Assembly: GCF_020497125.1 (NCBI RefSeq)
Contig: NC_059079.1
Location: 50,789,114-50,853,113, forward strand
Length of the DNA stretch: 64,000 nt
Origin: Mauremys mutica
Taxonomy: Eukaryota > Chordata > Testudines > Geoemydidae
Reading direction: 5' to 3'
Made by a program: the position numbers and the translations under genes. The notes under the pieces were generated by a model. It ran no database searches and was not told the origin of the DNA. It saw nothing but the letters and a program-made list of their open reading frames with translations. This document shows positions 10,346-22,939 of the stretch, one piece after another; positions within the stretch are counted from its first letter, which is position 1; each line of letters opens with the position of its first letter.

Positions 10346-11376
10346 AACTCAATATCACATTCACTCAGTTTCTTTTCTAAAGTTCTTCCTCTACCTTGGT
10401 GTGTCCTACACTTACTGGCAGATTTGCTCACCTCGCAGATTCACCCTGTGGGTCGGGAAACAGCCCAGAGAACTTCCCCTCTGGTAGAAGCCACAGTCCA
10501 GGTCAATTCCTCCTGTGTTTGATCAGGACTTGGGAGATTTGGGGGAAACCCAGGCCCGCCCTCTTCTCCAGGTTCCAGCCCTGGGCCCTGTGGACTGCAG
10601 CTGTCAAGACAGCCTCCTGTACAGTTGCGCGACAGCTACAACTCCCTGGGCTACTTCCCCATGGCCTCCTCCCAACACCTTCTTTGGTCCTCACCACCTT
10701 CCTCCTGATGTCTGATAACACTTGTACTTCGCAGTCCTCCAGCACTATGCCTGCTCACTCTCAGCTTCTTGCATGCCTCTTGCTCCCAGTTCCTCACACA
10801 CACTTCCTCTCCTCTGGCTCCCTAGCTCCTTTTGGCCTGACCGGCGTGAGCCCTTTTATAGCATCAGAGGGGCCTTAATTAGAGTCAGGTGAGGGTGTTA
10901 AGCATCTGACTCTAAACAGGTTAATTGGAGTCACGTGTTCTCATTAGCCTGGAGCAGCCCCTGCTCTGGGCACTCAGGGAACAGAAAATTGCTTATCCAG
11001 TGGCCGGTATATCTCCCTTCTACTACTCTGCTGTTCCCAACTGACCTGGGTCCAGGGCTGGCTTTAGGAAGTGCGGGGCCCAATTTGAACAGTTTCGGCA
11101 AGACCCTGGCAGGGATGACTTAAAAAAAATGTAAAAAAACCACGTAGGTGAAGGATCCGCCGCCGAAGTGCCACCGAAGACCCAGAGCAAGCAAAGGACC
11201 CACCGCCGAAGTGCCGCTGAAGACCCGGAGTGTCGCCAGGTGAGTAAAAAATTAAAAAGGCGCCTCTAGCCAGGGAAGGGATTCTCACTGGGTGCGGGGC
11301 CCTCTTAGGTGTGGGGCCCGATTCGGAGGAATTGGTGAAATAGGCCTAAAGCCGGCCCTGCACTGGGTCTATCACA
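10346..11376 (-). repeat. LTR-like repeat (antisense), broken by a hAT MITE
   Basis: This block has even GC content. Its text ('gtgggtcgggaaacagccca', 'aattcctcctgtgtttgatc', 'ggtatatctcccttctac') I recognise as an LTR-type repeat common in turtles, lying in antisense. The complement of 'ctatcaca' at its right edge would supply a TGTGATAG start. 'ccttttata' at 10852-10860 would be a TATA-like element on the minus strand. The MITE at 11053-11360 splits it ('cctgggtc' before, 'ctgggtctatcacaa' after). The opposite LTR border and a target duplication could not be fixed. Overlapping ORFs of 60-160 codons are not genes. Confidence 0.5.
11053..11360. mobile_element. hAT MITE, CAGGGCTGGC end family
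   Basis: The 308-bp element begins 'cagggctggctttagg' and ends 'cctaaagccggccctg', near-perfect 16-bp inverted repeats. The interior has two related units ('gccgccgaagtgcc...gaagaccc', 11158-11230). The flanks cctgggt(c) and cactgggt(c) match imperfectly, consistent with an aged 8-bp duplication. The ends belong to the same type as the larger hAT copy at 27208-28140. Confidence 0.88.

Positions 11377-11378
<2 letters not shown>

Positions 11379-11410
<32 letters not shown>
11379..11410. repeat. (AC)n microsatellite
   Basis: A perfect dinucleotide run of about 16 units lies directly after the LTR-like repeat. Confidence 0.97.
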
Positions 11411-11415
<5 letters not shown>

Positions 11416-11717
11416 TTGCACAAACAATCAGTTCAGATGGAGTTTGGTCAGGTTTCTGAAACATCTCATGCTTACAGTCCTGAAGCTATTACCTTAATTA
11501 CTGTCCCACTCATAGTATCACTCCCTTAGTTCTAAAATGTCCATAAAGGCTACACACAAACTATCTTTTTGTCCCCCTTTTGCTACTATACTTTAATTCT
11601 TCCAGGACAGAGCAAAATTTTAAAAGAATGCACAGTGCTATTAATGTATAGCTGGTTGAGAAGGCATTTCAAAATCTGTTGACCAATTGCATGTTAACAT
11701 AGCCATATATTATTTTA

Positions 11718-11866
11718 AAGCACAGCTCCTATGGACTTTGGCTCAGGACCCCGGGCTTCAGCCCCATGAGGTGGAGCTTCCACTTTCTGCCCTGGGCCTC
11801 AGTGAGACCCCCTGAAACCTGCTCATGGCCCAAAGGGGGCTACAGGCCCCTGGCTGAGAACCACTG
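11718..11866. mobile_element. hAT-like fragment with right end
   Basis: It ends 'ggctgagaaccactg' at 11866, the complement of the hAT terminal motif 'cagtggttctcaacc' whose full form appears at 58719-59099. The left end is missing or diverged, so the left border is approximate. It is non-coding. Confidence 0.55.
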
Positions 11867-13794
11867 CTCTATCTTCCTCCAATCACTTGCCTCACTCAGT
11901 ACATGCCTTCCACCTTCTGAAACAAATTGTCCTACAGACAACAGCCTCACCTTGACTAGGCAACCCTGATTCAAACCCAGAGCAGGTCCAGACTCTCCAC
12001 TGAATGAGGCTGGGGTCATGTGGAAAAAAATAGTATGTAATCATGTAATTAAAGACTTTATTTTAATCCATATATCCAGGGGGACAAATTAAGGTTACAA
12101 ATGCCACCTTAATTGTGGCATTTCTGAACTTTTGAGTGCTTGACTTTGCAACCAGCATAATATTTTTTTTCATTTTTATTTGTGTGTCTGTGCACACACA
12201 CACACACACACATACATATAGAATTTCATTGTTTTTTTAATGTAATCCTGCCTCCCCCCTCAAAAAAAACCCACCCCATCATGTGGCAGCATGTTGACAT
12301 CCACATGGATTATCAGCAAGGTTGAAACCACAGCATGCCCAGTGCAGGGAGAATCTTCAGCTACTCTAGCCACTAAAATCTAACATACCTCTACTCAACC
12401 TGTGAAAATTGTGCTTATAACTTGATCAATTTTTTGCAGATTTTCATGAGCATAGCAAAAGGCACACCCTGACACAAAGGCCACCTCTCTTCCAAATGTC
12501 AAGTCCAATAAAAGAAATTCCCTCCCCTTTTGTCTCTTCAATAACCCTTGAGCAGTCTCTTCCAAACACTAGTTGTTTGATTATACTAAGTTGCTTTAAT
12601 CAGCTGATTTAATAAATTGCTAACTTGTGTAGGGTATTTAAAGTATTTGATCCTTCCAGACCCACCTGGAGGATGAGGGCTATAGTCCCTTCCCCAAGAA
12701 ATTTTCAGTATAAGTCTTAACTTTAAATGCTTCCTTCTGAATCTTAATACTTAATCAAAAAGGCAAAGCTCTTTTTAGAATTAGTGCTAAAAGTCAATTT
12801 GTTTGCATACAAAAACAAAGATATTTAAAAAAAAGAGCTATCTTAAAAAGTTATTTAAAAAAGAGAACCTTATTTACAGTGTTATTACAATATGTGTAGG
12901 TACTTTTTCTGGTCATATGTTCACTGGAGTGCTTGTTACACATCTCATCAATTAAATGAATTAGTTGAGTTGCATGTCCTGCTCAGTTCATGACTAATGG
13001 GATCAGGTGATAGGTTCAGTTCATTTTGGTCAATGATGCTGTCATTCATTTATAAACCATCACTCTTAGGAATAACACATTCATTTCTTCATGAGAAACA
13101 TAATTTTGCTGAATTGTAATGCAGAGAACCAGAGTCTGTTACCAGCTACTTATACTTTCTTGTGCTGTAATATTGTGTTTACCCTTCCATGAGGATGAAG
13201 CACTGCAGGGAAATTGAAGCAATTATAACTAAACTTATGAATAGAGATTTTGCTGTTCTTCTCCCTCTACTTACACTTGACTAGTTCCACACTTACACTG
13301 TAAACAGCCACTTCATAGTCATAAAAGTCCTTTAGGAGAAGCTTTTATTCTGCTTAAATATAGGAAATAACTTTTCATGATGCTGTTGTACAGTGAAGCC
13401 TGATGTAGTCATTGGTGATAATCATGCCTAAATTACTATTATATATAAATCTTTGCAGCATTACTGATTTTCATAAATGTGGGGGGGGGACAAAAAAAAC
13501 CCCCAAACAACTATGAAACATCGCAATCTGATTGAAGAACTGAATTGTCTTTGATGATTGGAAAGCTGAAAAAAAGGGAATGCATCTGAGCAGCTTTCAG
13601 AAAATAAACTATGAATATTCACTTCACATATTCAAATCTACATTACTGTCTGATCCAGCAATGACTGAAGTCAATGACTCCCAGTGGAAAGACTTTTAAG
13701 CAGAGACCTGCAAGAGGTATTGAATCTTGTGTCACTCCAATCTAGAGAGAGCACAAGGTTTGCCAAAGTTATACTCTCAGGTGTTAATTCATGT
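11867..13794. other. AT-rich spacer with a short (CA)n
   Basis: No genes or recognised transposons. A (CA)n run lies near 12194-12211, and A-rich or C-rich runs occur at about 12250-12275. Confidence 0.5.
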
Positions 13795-13910
13795 TTTATC
13801 TTACTTATTACTATTTGTATTACTGTAGTACCTAGAAGTCCCAGTCACAGGCCAAGACCTCATTGTGCAGAACAAAAAAGTGGTCCCTGCCCCAAAGAGC
13901 TTACAATCAA
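13795..13910 (+). repeat. Old interspersed repeat, copy 2 (MIR/L3-like)
   Basis: It has the same order of blocks as the copy at 5330: 'ttactatttgtattactgta', 'gtacctagaagtcccagtca', 'cattgtgcagaacaaaaa', 'ccctgccccaaagagcttac'. This is the best preserved copy in the window. Confidence 0.65.
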
Positions 13911-16900
13911 AGCCTACTTGCCTTTTAGAGAATTATTAATTTAGAGATATTCCCCCATTCTGAGCACTAGATAAGTGTGGTGATAGGATAATTATATATT
14001 TATTACCACAATGTTATCACTTGCAATAGCAAGACCATAGTTAAGGTTGCATGAGAATTTTCTGTTTTATGGGATCTGTATCTCATCTAGTTTTGGATGC
14101 TATGGGGATTTTGAAACAAACTTCAGTCACTAATTAATATGTGCGGGGAATGTTCTCCAGTATTTATAATGTTTGTTGTTGGTTTTTTTAAAGAAAATGT
14201 AGAGAAACAAACACAAGATATGCCTTTTTTTTCCATACAGTGCACATTACTGCTGCTGCCTGAGCAGTAACATTGTGACATCAGAGAAAACCATCAGCCA
14301 CTCATCATCACTCAGTCTCTGCAGTGCACTTACATACTTGGGGGGAGTCAGTATTGCCCTGGTTGTCATGGAAACAGCTTCCTTTGCTAACTGAATTACC
14401 TCAGATGACCATGATAGCATTACAAAGAAGGGTTCCACAATGAAAGCTGACTCGGTTTAGAGAAAGTCCTTCTGTGCTCTTGTGGGTTTGTCCTGGGTAA
14501 TTTACTATTTCTTTTCAAAGGGTAATTGATTATTACTTTCCTCAAAAAGTGTTACATGAAAATAAGATGCAAAATTCCAACTCCTTTTTCTGTATATTGA
14601 TGGCTGTAAAAGTGGGAAATATGCATGAGTCCAGACTCAGTTTTCTGTTGCACATTTTAAAATAAATAAATAAATAATAATAATAATTAGTAATTTAGAA
14701 GTTGTAGTCTTTTTATGACATTAAAACTTTCCCCCCAAATAGAGGAAAATATACTGAATTCATGCTGACTTGTTCACATGATATGTCAACATTCTATAAC
14801 TATTACTGTTACAACTTCATTAATGTCATATAAAACATTGTTGGACTACATCGTTTTACAACATATACATTCATATATAAATATTTCTGTTACAAAACTA
14901 AGGAAACTGACAAAAAAAAACAAATAACCATCATTTAACAGTAGTTAAGTTTGTCCTCATCAATAAACTAAACCATTAACAAAAATATGAAATACAAAGG
15001 TTTAAAAATTTACAAAGCCAAGTATTCTCAAATGTTAGAAAGTGCCAGAATGAAATTTGCCCATACAACCTTAATTCAGCCCTCTTGTGTATATTCATTA
15101 TGATCCAGCCTTTAACTACCTGCAGAAATGAATGCCTGTGAAAAGTTTGGTGTAAGTCACTTGCCCAGCATCACATAGGAACTCTGTGATAGAGCCAGAG
15201 ATAGAATCCAATGTCCAGAGCAGTGGTAATTAAAGATTATATCATAATGCATATTCACAAGGGGCCAGGCTCATCCTGCCTCTGGATTCCAGGCCACTGA
15301 CCCTGTTATAAAATTGCAAAGACCTATTCCTTAAAAACCCTTGCTTCTTCCTACCTCCCCCATCCACATGTACCTTTTCCAGGACTACAACTTTCAATCC
15401 TCTCTCTCTGGAAGTCCGACTCCATATGTGGCTTCCTACCAACCTGTTGCTGAGGAGCCTCCTTTTGGCAGTTCTCAGCCTTTCTGGTGACTGCCTAGAG
15501 CCCCTTCACTCTTGTTGTCCTTGCCCTGTAGGGCCAGTAAAAGATCCCTACTGTAGAGCTCCTCTTTCAATCCTCTCCTATTGGCTCAGCAGTTGTTCCT
15601 TTACAGAACCCACCATCTAGTTTTCCCCAGGTGGGTGTAATCCTTAATTAGCTGTCTCCCCTCTAAGCGTCAGAATGGGCTAATTGACCTCTCCGGATTC
15701 CCTTAACCTTGTCCCTGCCATCATGGCTTTAGCCTAATATCCTTTTACTTTTCTCTTGATTCAGCTACTAATATAGCATCAAATCCAGTCACCCCCACTT
15801 AGGCAAAGTAACAATTGATAATTCCTTTTTATGCTATCCTGAGGTTTTTAACACAACCAACTTTCATCTCAGGTTGTTATAAGCTCATTAATGATATCAA
15901 TTCTAGCCACTTTATGTTATTATGTAATCATTCATTGGGTACCCTATCTCCATTATGGTCTGATATTAAAAACATTTACGGCTTTTTAGCACTACATGTT
16001 CACATTGGATCAGCACAAAGCTATTTAGACAGGCGGTTTCTGTGATATTCCAGCATCCACTGGAAAAAAAGTCACAAAATTCCATCTGTGCAGTTTAGGG
16101 ATTTAAGAACAAATTATTTCCTGTGCCAAGAAGAACACAGCACAAAGGTTGGTGAAGAGGACGGCAGTCCTGGCTCCAATTCTCAGTTATTGTGATTCTG
16201 ATCTCAGCATAAATTATAGCATCCTAGAAGTTGCTTTAACTCATGACAACTGCCTATGCTTTCTAAGGAACTATATGCCATGAGAATTGGCAGCTGGGAC
16301 CCTTCAGCAGTTCAGTTCTTCTACTCTTGATACTTAAAGGAATAGTCTGTGTTCTGAGCCAGAACTCAGAGCCTCTTTCACCAAAAGTATAGACTGTACT
16401 CTCGGAGCGATGAGAAAAACTTGTATCTTATATCAGTATAGAGCCTATGGTACTAAACTCAGCAATTCTCATTCTATTCAACAGAGGGCAGTGATTCGCA
16501 CACTAAACAGTTTGTTACAGCACATTTACTATAAAATTATCACCAACTTATTATGGATGTGTTACATCACTCAGAACATTCCATTATAAACAAAGTTGTC
16601 TCTTTCATGATCTTAATGGGATGAAAGGGAAAGATAGCCCATAAATATCTGTAAGCCTTTTATCAATAAAAGATAAAATAATTAAGTGAAGATATAGTAA
16701 TCAATGTAGTAATTATATATATATATAAATTCACCATGAACACCTGCATTCGGAGATAAAAACATAAAAACATTATGGCATCAGCATGATTAGATTTTCA
16801 TTCAGTCACAGTCGCATAGTTTTCACCTGAACACTTGCAATTTACACCTAGGGAAAGTTGCCAGCATTCAAGGAAAAAAGGGGGCTCAAACACTGTAGCT

Positions 16901-17904
16901 TTGTACAAATCTACTGTGCTGTATTTCATTCTAAATCCTCTTTTTCAAACCTTAGGAATACAATTAGATAAACCAAGGAACATGCATCATGAAAACGCAT
17001 CAGCGGGTCTTCTTGAGCCTGTATGCTAGGATACATGTTTTGAATCATAACCCTGTATGTTAACTATCGACTGCTTCAACATAAAGGTAGAAGTGTCAGT
17101 CTGAGGTCCATTGAACATTGCTAATTTTCCTAATATATCACAATTACAGAAACACTTGGGCTAAGTAACTGTGCTGATCATTGCTCAGAGAATGTACAGT
17201 GCTGAACAGCCCTCAAAAATCTCATTCCTTTTTAATTCAGGTCATTTTTCTGTCACACTTTCTGCAAGGCACAGCAATGTTTCTTTATGTAGCTATGTTT
17301 ACTTTTTAAAATTCATTTTTAGCTACTTATAAAAAGCATTGTCATTGGTTCAAGTTATTTTCTTACATAGACACTGAAGAGAGGATAACAGATACAAGGG
17401 ATAGGGATATGTAGCAGATTTCATGTAGTATAGGTTAGGGGTTAGAGTAAATATACATATTATTATAAAAAGTTATATAAAGGATACTTTTAATCAGTAC
17501 TCTAATTTGTAGTTAAACTTTTTAGTAATATTAGCAAAATATCAAATATTGAAAAACACAAAAAAACTTTGCAAACATCTGCATGATTTTTTTTCTCCTT
17601 TTGTTGTCCAGCATACTATCCATCTTTGTTTCATTGAATCAAATCAGTACATTCCCTAATAGAATTGGAATTTGAGGGAATCTATCCCTGTTCTTTTAAA
17701 ATGTTATTTTAACATATTAAAAGGAGGAATTGTGTCTTGAAGAGTCTACTATTCTAAGTGTTAAATCACGGTCAGTCCTTTCTAGGTTCACTGGGATAGA
17801 AGGAATGTGTGTGCTCATATGTGTGGACCTTCCTTTTACCCCATTTCAATTCTTCACCACATTTGTTTGCTTGTATAACATCTTCCCATATCCAATACTT
17901 CCTC
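13911..17904. other. Long AT-rich, repeat-poor spacer
   Basis: Mostly unique-looking DNA. It holds an (AAAT)n/(AAT)n run at about 14658-14687, a (TA)n run at about 16715-16727 and a more GC-rich patch at 15400-15760 that may be an antisense LTR-like repeat, though I could not define ends. The antisense ORF at 14247-14438 has non-repetitive composition but no recognised domain and no convincing splice context. I treat it as non-coding. Confidence 0.45.
14362..14375 (+). promoter_or_regulatory. RFX X-box-like site (weak)
   Basis: GTTGTCATGGAAAC resembles the RFX X-box (GTTGCC-AT-GGAAAC type) with one clear mismatch in the first half-site. It sits in a non-repetitive stretch (about 14240-14460) that is more GC-balanced than its surroundings. 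Short-motif matches have a high chance rate. Confidence 0.25.
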
Positions 17905-18035
17905 CATTTGAGTCTTTTAGATTGTAAAGTCTCCAGGGCAGTGATTCTCTCTTCCATCAGTATAATGCTCAATGCAATACCATTTGGAGTCTTTGGGCAC
18001 TGCCATAATATAAATATTTATTATATCTTGTGCTC
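17905..18035 (-). repeat. Old interspersed repeat, copy 3 (antisense)
   Basis: 'ttagattgtaaagtctccag...tttgggcactgccataatat' is the reverse complement of the arrangement seen at 5330 and 13795, ending in the complement of its (ATT)n-like start. Confidence 0.55.
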
Positions 18036-19439
18036 ATCAAGGCAGGAAGAATGGTTCCACTAATTCTTATGAGTGCTTGAGAAAGGAAATTTCGTCGGAT
18101 GGCAATGCCAGTCTGAACAGTGATACTCCACAGTACCCAACTGTGGGTATTTTGTGGATATTCTCGTAGCCCTAATCTTTACCTCACTCCCAACACATAT
18201 ATGCCTCCTTACTAGCATCCCGCAAGGAGAAAAATGCACATTGTAACTTTTTAAAAGAGCAGTGTCATTGCTGAGCATTCTTTTCCAGTATCTCCATGAT
18301 ATCCTGCTCATTTATGCCCTTTGCAGGCAGAGTACCTCAGAGTAACTTCACTTGTCTGCTACATCTCTGGCACCCTGTGCACTCCCATGATTCTGCCAGT
18401 AGTAAAGCCAAGATATTCTCCTACAAGTGCACAGAACTCATGCCAGTCCCACACTGCAGCCAAATTATTAGCTGCATGGTTAACCAGCTCACACTGACAG
18501 TTCACACTGGTCATTTTGAAGGGCATTAGAATAGTCACCCCATACTTCTTTCTTGTATCTGCAGTTCTGTATTTATAAAGCAATCTGTGGAACTTGCAAG
18601 CACTTGACTTCCATCTTACAACAAATTTAGTGGATGCTGTGGCAATATATAAATAAAGCACTCTCTCAGTTTCAATTTTTCTATTGTCATCATTTTTGGA
18701 ACCACGTGTTACACAAAATAAAGTTAACAAATAAATAATTAGCAATTAGTGTTTTCCTTTGATGTGTATGCCACTGGGTTAATGAAATACAAATACCTGT
18801 CTGTTTTCAGAATCATGGGCCAAATTGCAATCAAACTTTTGTGAAGTGCTAGTCAATACTATTGATATCCCTTTCTTTCATTTTATCTTTAGAGGACCAA
18901 CCAATAACTTTAACTGATACGAATTAGATGTTAGGACTTGCTTGGGTTGCTTAAAGAATTGTCTCCTGTGTAGCAGTTCTGTAACATTACATTTGTTAAA
19001 GGTGATTAAGCCTAGCTAAGAGAAATCATTGTTATCATAGAGAAAGGTGTTTATTGAAAATTGTCCCAATAAGTACAGACTGGGAAAAGATACTATTGTA
19101 CTGAGGACTGGGCCTTCAAGGGCTGAACTTCCCAGCTAGAGAGTTTGGGAGGAGCACTGTGAAGTTCCTGTTATGAACAGCCAGTTGGATCTGGACACAG
19201 AATAAAGCAAATCTTCTGCAAGCACCTTAAGCATTGAACTGTCACTGGACACCACAGATACCAGACGTCATCTACTCGTTGTTTTGTACTGTGTGTTCAT
19301 TGTGTCATGATTTTGTGCCTTGTCTAGCCATTTACACCTTGGCAAATTGGGTCTAAATCACGACCCTGATTTCATCAGATTTTACACCCACTTTGCAGAG
19401 GTGTACATGACTGCACAAAAAGAAAGGTAAGCCTATTGG
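18036..19439. other. Spacer, possible LTR-like text near 19.2 kb
   Basis: No gene is recognised. A hexamer aataaa at about 19201 with 'gcaaatcttctgcaagcacc' downstream looks like the R-U5 part of an old LTR, but no termini could be found. The antisense ORF at 18359-18745 (128 codons) has no recognised domain and is not supported as a gene. Confidence 0.35.
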
Positions 19440-19575
19440 GATTCACATCACTTGAGCAAAAAAATTTGGGAAAGATTTTCAAAGACACAAAAAAGGAGTT
19501 AGATGCCTAAATCCCATTGAAAGTCAATGGGAGCTGGGTGACTACCTTGACTACAAAGATTAAAGAAAAGTGAGT
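19440..19575. repeat. Palindromic repeat (MITE-like), copy 1
   Basis: The core 'tcccattgaaagtcaatggga' is a near-perfect palindrome. It is flanked by 'gattttcaaagacac' and 'gttagatgcctaaat', the arrangement of a widespread short reptile and bird palindromic repeat. Related copies lie at 31830-31905 and 60295-60415. Confidence 0.6.
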
Positions 19576-21174
19576 TTGCTCATGAGATGAATGAGCTACC
19601 TATACAAGTATGAATCAATAAAATGAAGCCCCCCCACCCCACACACACACATTCTCCTGTCACAGCACCCGATGGTAAAATAGGCATTTTGGGAGATCCT
19701 GATGGAGGTATATAGAAGAATAGAGTCTTTAAATGAGAAGATGAGTTCACAAATCTGGCATCCAGCACAGAAAATTTCTGTACAATTTTTGGATAAGGGT
19801 AGAAAAATAAAGCAAATTTGCTTGATTATTCCTGCTTTTTAATGTAAAACTGCACTTAAGTGCTATTTAATAAAATAGTTTTTATAAACAAAGAGTATTA
19901 CAAATAAAACCAAACCAGACTGCCTATTATATGAATTGCAGTAAAATCTGAGTGTTCTAAGAGCTTAAGTACAGAGAACACATCATTCTTTTTTCTTCCA
20001 ACAACTTCTAATAAACTCTCCAGAGGTAAACAAATTCAATCATTCACCTCATCTAAGAGCTAAAACACACAGGAAAAATTCAACCTGTCAATTCCATAGC
20101 TAGAAAGGTTTAAAGTTTACAAAATTAGGGCAAAGTTCTGCTTCTCAGAACTGCATGGTGGCTTTCATCTCTGATATTTTGCTCACCCTATTGAAATCAG
20201 TAGGAGATCTGCCAGCGTAGGCAGAATAGCTAAGAGTTCAGATATATCATGTGCATCTGAGAGGAGACTCTTGTCTTAAAGTTCTTCCTAATTATTTTTT
20301 CCCCTCATACCCCAAGAATATATTGGATTTCTGCATAAAAGATTCAAGCTCCACACTCAGAACCCTGAGGGGAAAAAAATTCAGAACCTAATTCTCTCGT
20401 GCAGTCTCCTTCCACTTCCTTGTTCTGAAGCTTACTCATTTAATTTTATGTCCACTCATTTGATTTAAATGGCCTGATTCTCATTTACACTAAAGATACT
20501 TCACACTACTCTGATGACAGGATCCTTAAAATGGGTGTAAACATAATTTACCCAGAACTAATGTCCCCTTTATGCTACCAATGTGGTATAAAGTGCCCTT
20601 ACTCTCAATAAGAATATGTCCAAAATATTCATTATGAACTAAAATTGGAAATGACCCCAAATTGAAGGCAGCCCTTGGACAAGAAAGGCTGAGAGAACAA
20701 GGCGTACTTTAAAATAGAATCAAACAGTATAAACTGGTGATACACAAAAAACAGAACCAATGATACTATTGCCTTAAGATGAGAGTAAAATCCATAAAAA
20801 TCCAATTTTTGTTGTTACTTTTTAAAAAAAATCTAATTAATCTCTCCAGTACCGATACATCTGACTTTTTGTTATTCTGTACCTGCACCAGGGTTTCCAC
20901 TATCAGAAGCTGGTGTAGTAGCAGTCTCTGAGCTGAATCTGGCTCCAACACTATGTTCAAAGAGTGCAATGTGGTTCACTATTATTTGGTGTGAAATCTT
21001 GGGTTTTACTAGTAGAACTGGGTGAATAGGTGGCTTTTTGGTTTTGAAAAATAAAAAAAAATGTTTTAGGTCTAATTGAATCTGATTTTTTTCAGAATTT
21101 TCTTCAAATCAAATAAGTTTGTTTTGCGTCTAATTAAAACGTGTTTATAAGCATTTTTACCATGCTAGATTTAC
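19576..21174. other. AT-rich spacer
   Basis: Nothing is supported as a gene. The block at 21004-21140 ('ggttttgaaaaataaaaaaa', 'tttttcagaattttcttc') resembles the A/T-rich palindromic repeat at 51080-51400, but it is too degraded to assign. Confidence 0.4.
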
Positions 21175-21194
21175 AGAATATCAGGAGGAGGAGG

Positions 21195-22281
21195 AGATAG
21201 TGTCCCATCTTATTTGGGAGACACAGTTTTGAATCCCCACTCCAGAACATGGATCTGATCATAGGCCTTCCAGTGCCCTAACCAACAAGTTACGGAGGCT
21301 ATTTCTCTCGCTGTACTAACGCCTTTCAAGTATTTGACACAAAAAGTGTTACAATTGCAACAAGAGAGATTGAAAGAATCCCACCACCCACAGAATAGCC
21401 CCAGGGTCTCAAACTTAAATAACCACGAGGGCCACATGAGGACTAATACATTGGCCCAAAGGCCGCATTTTTGACACATCCCCACCACCACCCTTGGCCA
21501 CACCCCCACTCCACCCCTTCCATGAGGCCCCAGCCCTGCCCCACCTCTTCCCACCCCTTCCCTGCCCCCATTCCAACCCCTTCCCTCTAATCCCCACCCC
21601 AACTCCGCCCCCTCCCTGTGCCCAGGGGATGCAGGAGGGGTGTGGGGTATAGCAGAGGCTCAGGGCAGGGATTTGGGGTGTGGGGTGCAGGAGGGATGAG
21701 GGGTGTGTCAGGGGGCTCAGGGCAGGTGGTCAGGGTGCAGGAGGGGGGTGGGCTCTGGCCCCGCACGCACCAGGGGCAGGTCAGGCTCCCTTCCTATCTG
21801 CCCTGCCCCCCGCGTCACTCCAGGAAGTGGTTGGAACGTGGGGGAGGAGAGGCACAAGGGTGTGTGTTGCTGTTGCTTCAGGCACTGCCCCCAGCATTTC
21901 CCATTGGCCGGGAACAGGGAATTGCAGCCAATGGGAGCTGCTGGGGGTGCTGCCTGAAGCAACATCAACACACACCCCTGCGCCTCTCCTCTCCCAGGTT
22001 CTTTCCACTTCCCGGAGCGGCGCGGCACGGGGCAGGGCAGGCAGGCAGGGAGCCTGCCCTGCCCCCGGTGCGCGTCAGGCTGGAGCCACTCTAGGTAAAC
22101 ACTGGGGGAGGGCGGGGGAACCGTGAGGAGCTCACAGGCCACAGAAAATAACTCCGCGGGCCGCATGTTTGAGATCCCTGGAATAGCCCATAGCCTAGTG
22201 GTTAGGGAAACACCTGGGTTCAAATCCACTTCCCAGAGTAGGGATTTGAACCTTGGTCTCTGACATCGTGTGTGTGTGTGT
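21195..22281. repeat. Inverted repeat with tRNA-like arms, interrupted
   Basis: The left arm (about 21223-21290: 'gagacacagttttgaatccc', 'gtgccctaaccaacaagtta') is the approximate reverse complement of the right arm (about 22191-22262: 'tagcctagtggttaggga', 'gggttcaaatcc', 'tttgaaccttggtctctgac'). The arms carry B-box-like 'ggttcaaatcc' text, as in tRNA-derived repeats. The element was a long palindrome with a loop of roughly 100 bp before the hAT insertion at 21402-22181 split it. The outer borders are approximate. Confidence 0.6.
21402..22181. mobile_element. Non-autonomous hAT element, about 780 bp
   Basis: The ends 'cagggtctcaaac' and '...gtttgagatccctg(g)' are inverted repeats. The flanking text aatagccc occurs on both sides (21394-21401 and 22182-22189), an 8-bp target duplication with one ambiguous border base. 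The interior is GC-rich with G-rich pseudo-tandem text at 21620-21760 and internal inverted blocks around 'cccattggccgggaacaggg' near 21900. The many overlapping GC-rich ORFs on both strands (21210-22295) are spurious. No transposase. Confidence 0.88.
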
Positions 22282-22284
22282 GTT

Positions 22285-22939
22285 TCTTCCCCCAAAGCTG
22301 TTTGGCAACTTTCATGTCAAACAGTGTCAGGTTGACCTACACTGCATTTTTTGGCAAATACACTATTTGCCTTTAAAAAAATGCACCCAGTATTCACTAC
22401 CAATCTTTTAGACATTAGATTCAGTTGTCATCAAGAATCACGTAGGCACCACCAGATACAGTATTGTCAGACATCTTTACTGCAGTTGCCCAGAGAAATG
22501 ACAAAAAATCAAAAAAAGTACATCAAAATCAACATTTAGGGCCTTATTCTGTCTCCATACTTACAATGAGAAATACAGTGGGAATCTCCACTTGTGTATG
22601 TGTTACTCACAGAAGTAAGGTCTGCAGAAATTAACCCTTACTGAATTTATTAAAAAATTAGCAGAATACTAACAAAGGACATTAAACTATTTAAATTTTC
22701 TACTTTGCAATATCTATATATATTTTAAATATAACATTTGTAATGAACTAAAACTAGGAAATACCACAGTAATATCAACCTACTGCACATGAATAATCTC
22801 CAGTTTTAATGTCATGCATGATTAATTACAAACAAGTAGCAGCAGAAAAAGTTCCATAATCTATTACACAGATCTGGAAACTGCTGTGACAAATATGGCA
22901 ATTTCCTTCAATATCTATGGGTGATCTCGCTGTATTAAC
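22285..22939. other. AT-rich spacer
   Basis: It follows a short (GT)n run at about 22268-22284. Nothing else is recognised. Confidence 0.5.

Noticed and set aside
10396..10878. 160-codon plus-strand ORF
   Set aside because: Lies within the LTR-like repeat, low-complexity Ser/Leu/Pro translation, no motif.
11379..11410. CRISPR-like or array structure
   Set aside because: Simple (AC)n microsatellite. No repeat-spacer array exists anywhere in the window.
14247..14438. 63-codon minus-strand ORF with non-repetitive composition, considered as an exon
   Set aside because: No recognised family and no convincing splice sites. Kept only as part of a possible conserved non-coding patch.
18359..18745. 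128-codon minus-strand ORF
   Set aside because: No domain, no promoter or splice context, ordinary AT-rich DNA. Length is compatible with chance.
22195..22262. Possible tRNA gene because of 'ggttcaaatcc' text
   Set aside because: No cloverleaf could be drawn, the A-box is absent and an inverted partner exists at 21223-21290, so it is a tRNA-like repeat arm.
21210..22295. ORFs up to 192 codons on both strands
   Set aside because: GC-rich interior of the hAT element 21402-22181, with overlapping frames and no domain.
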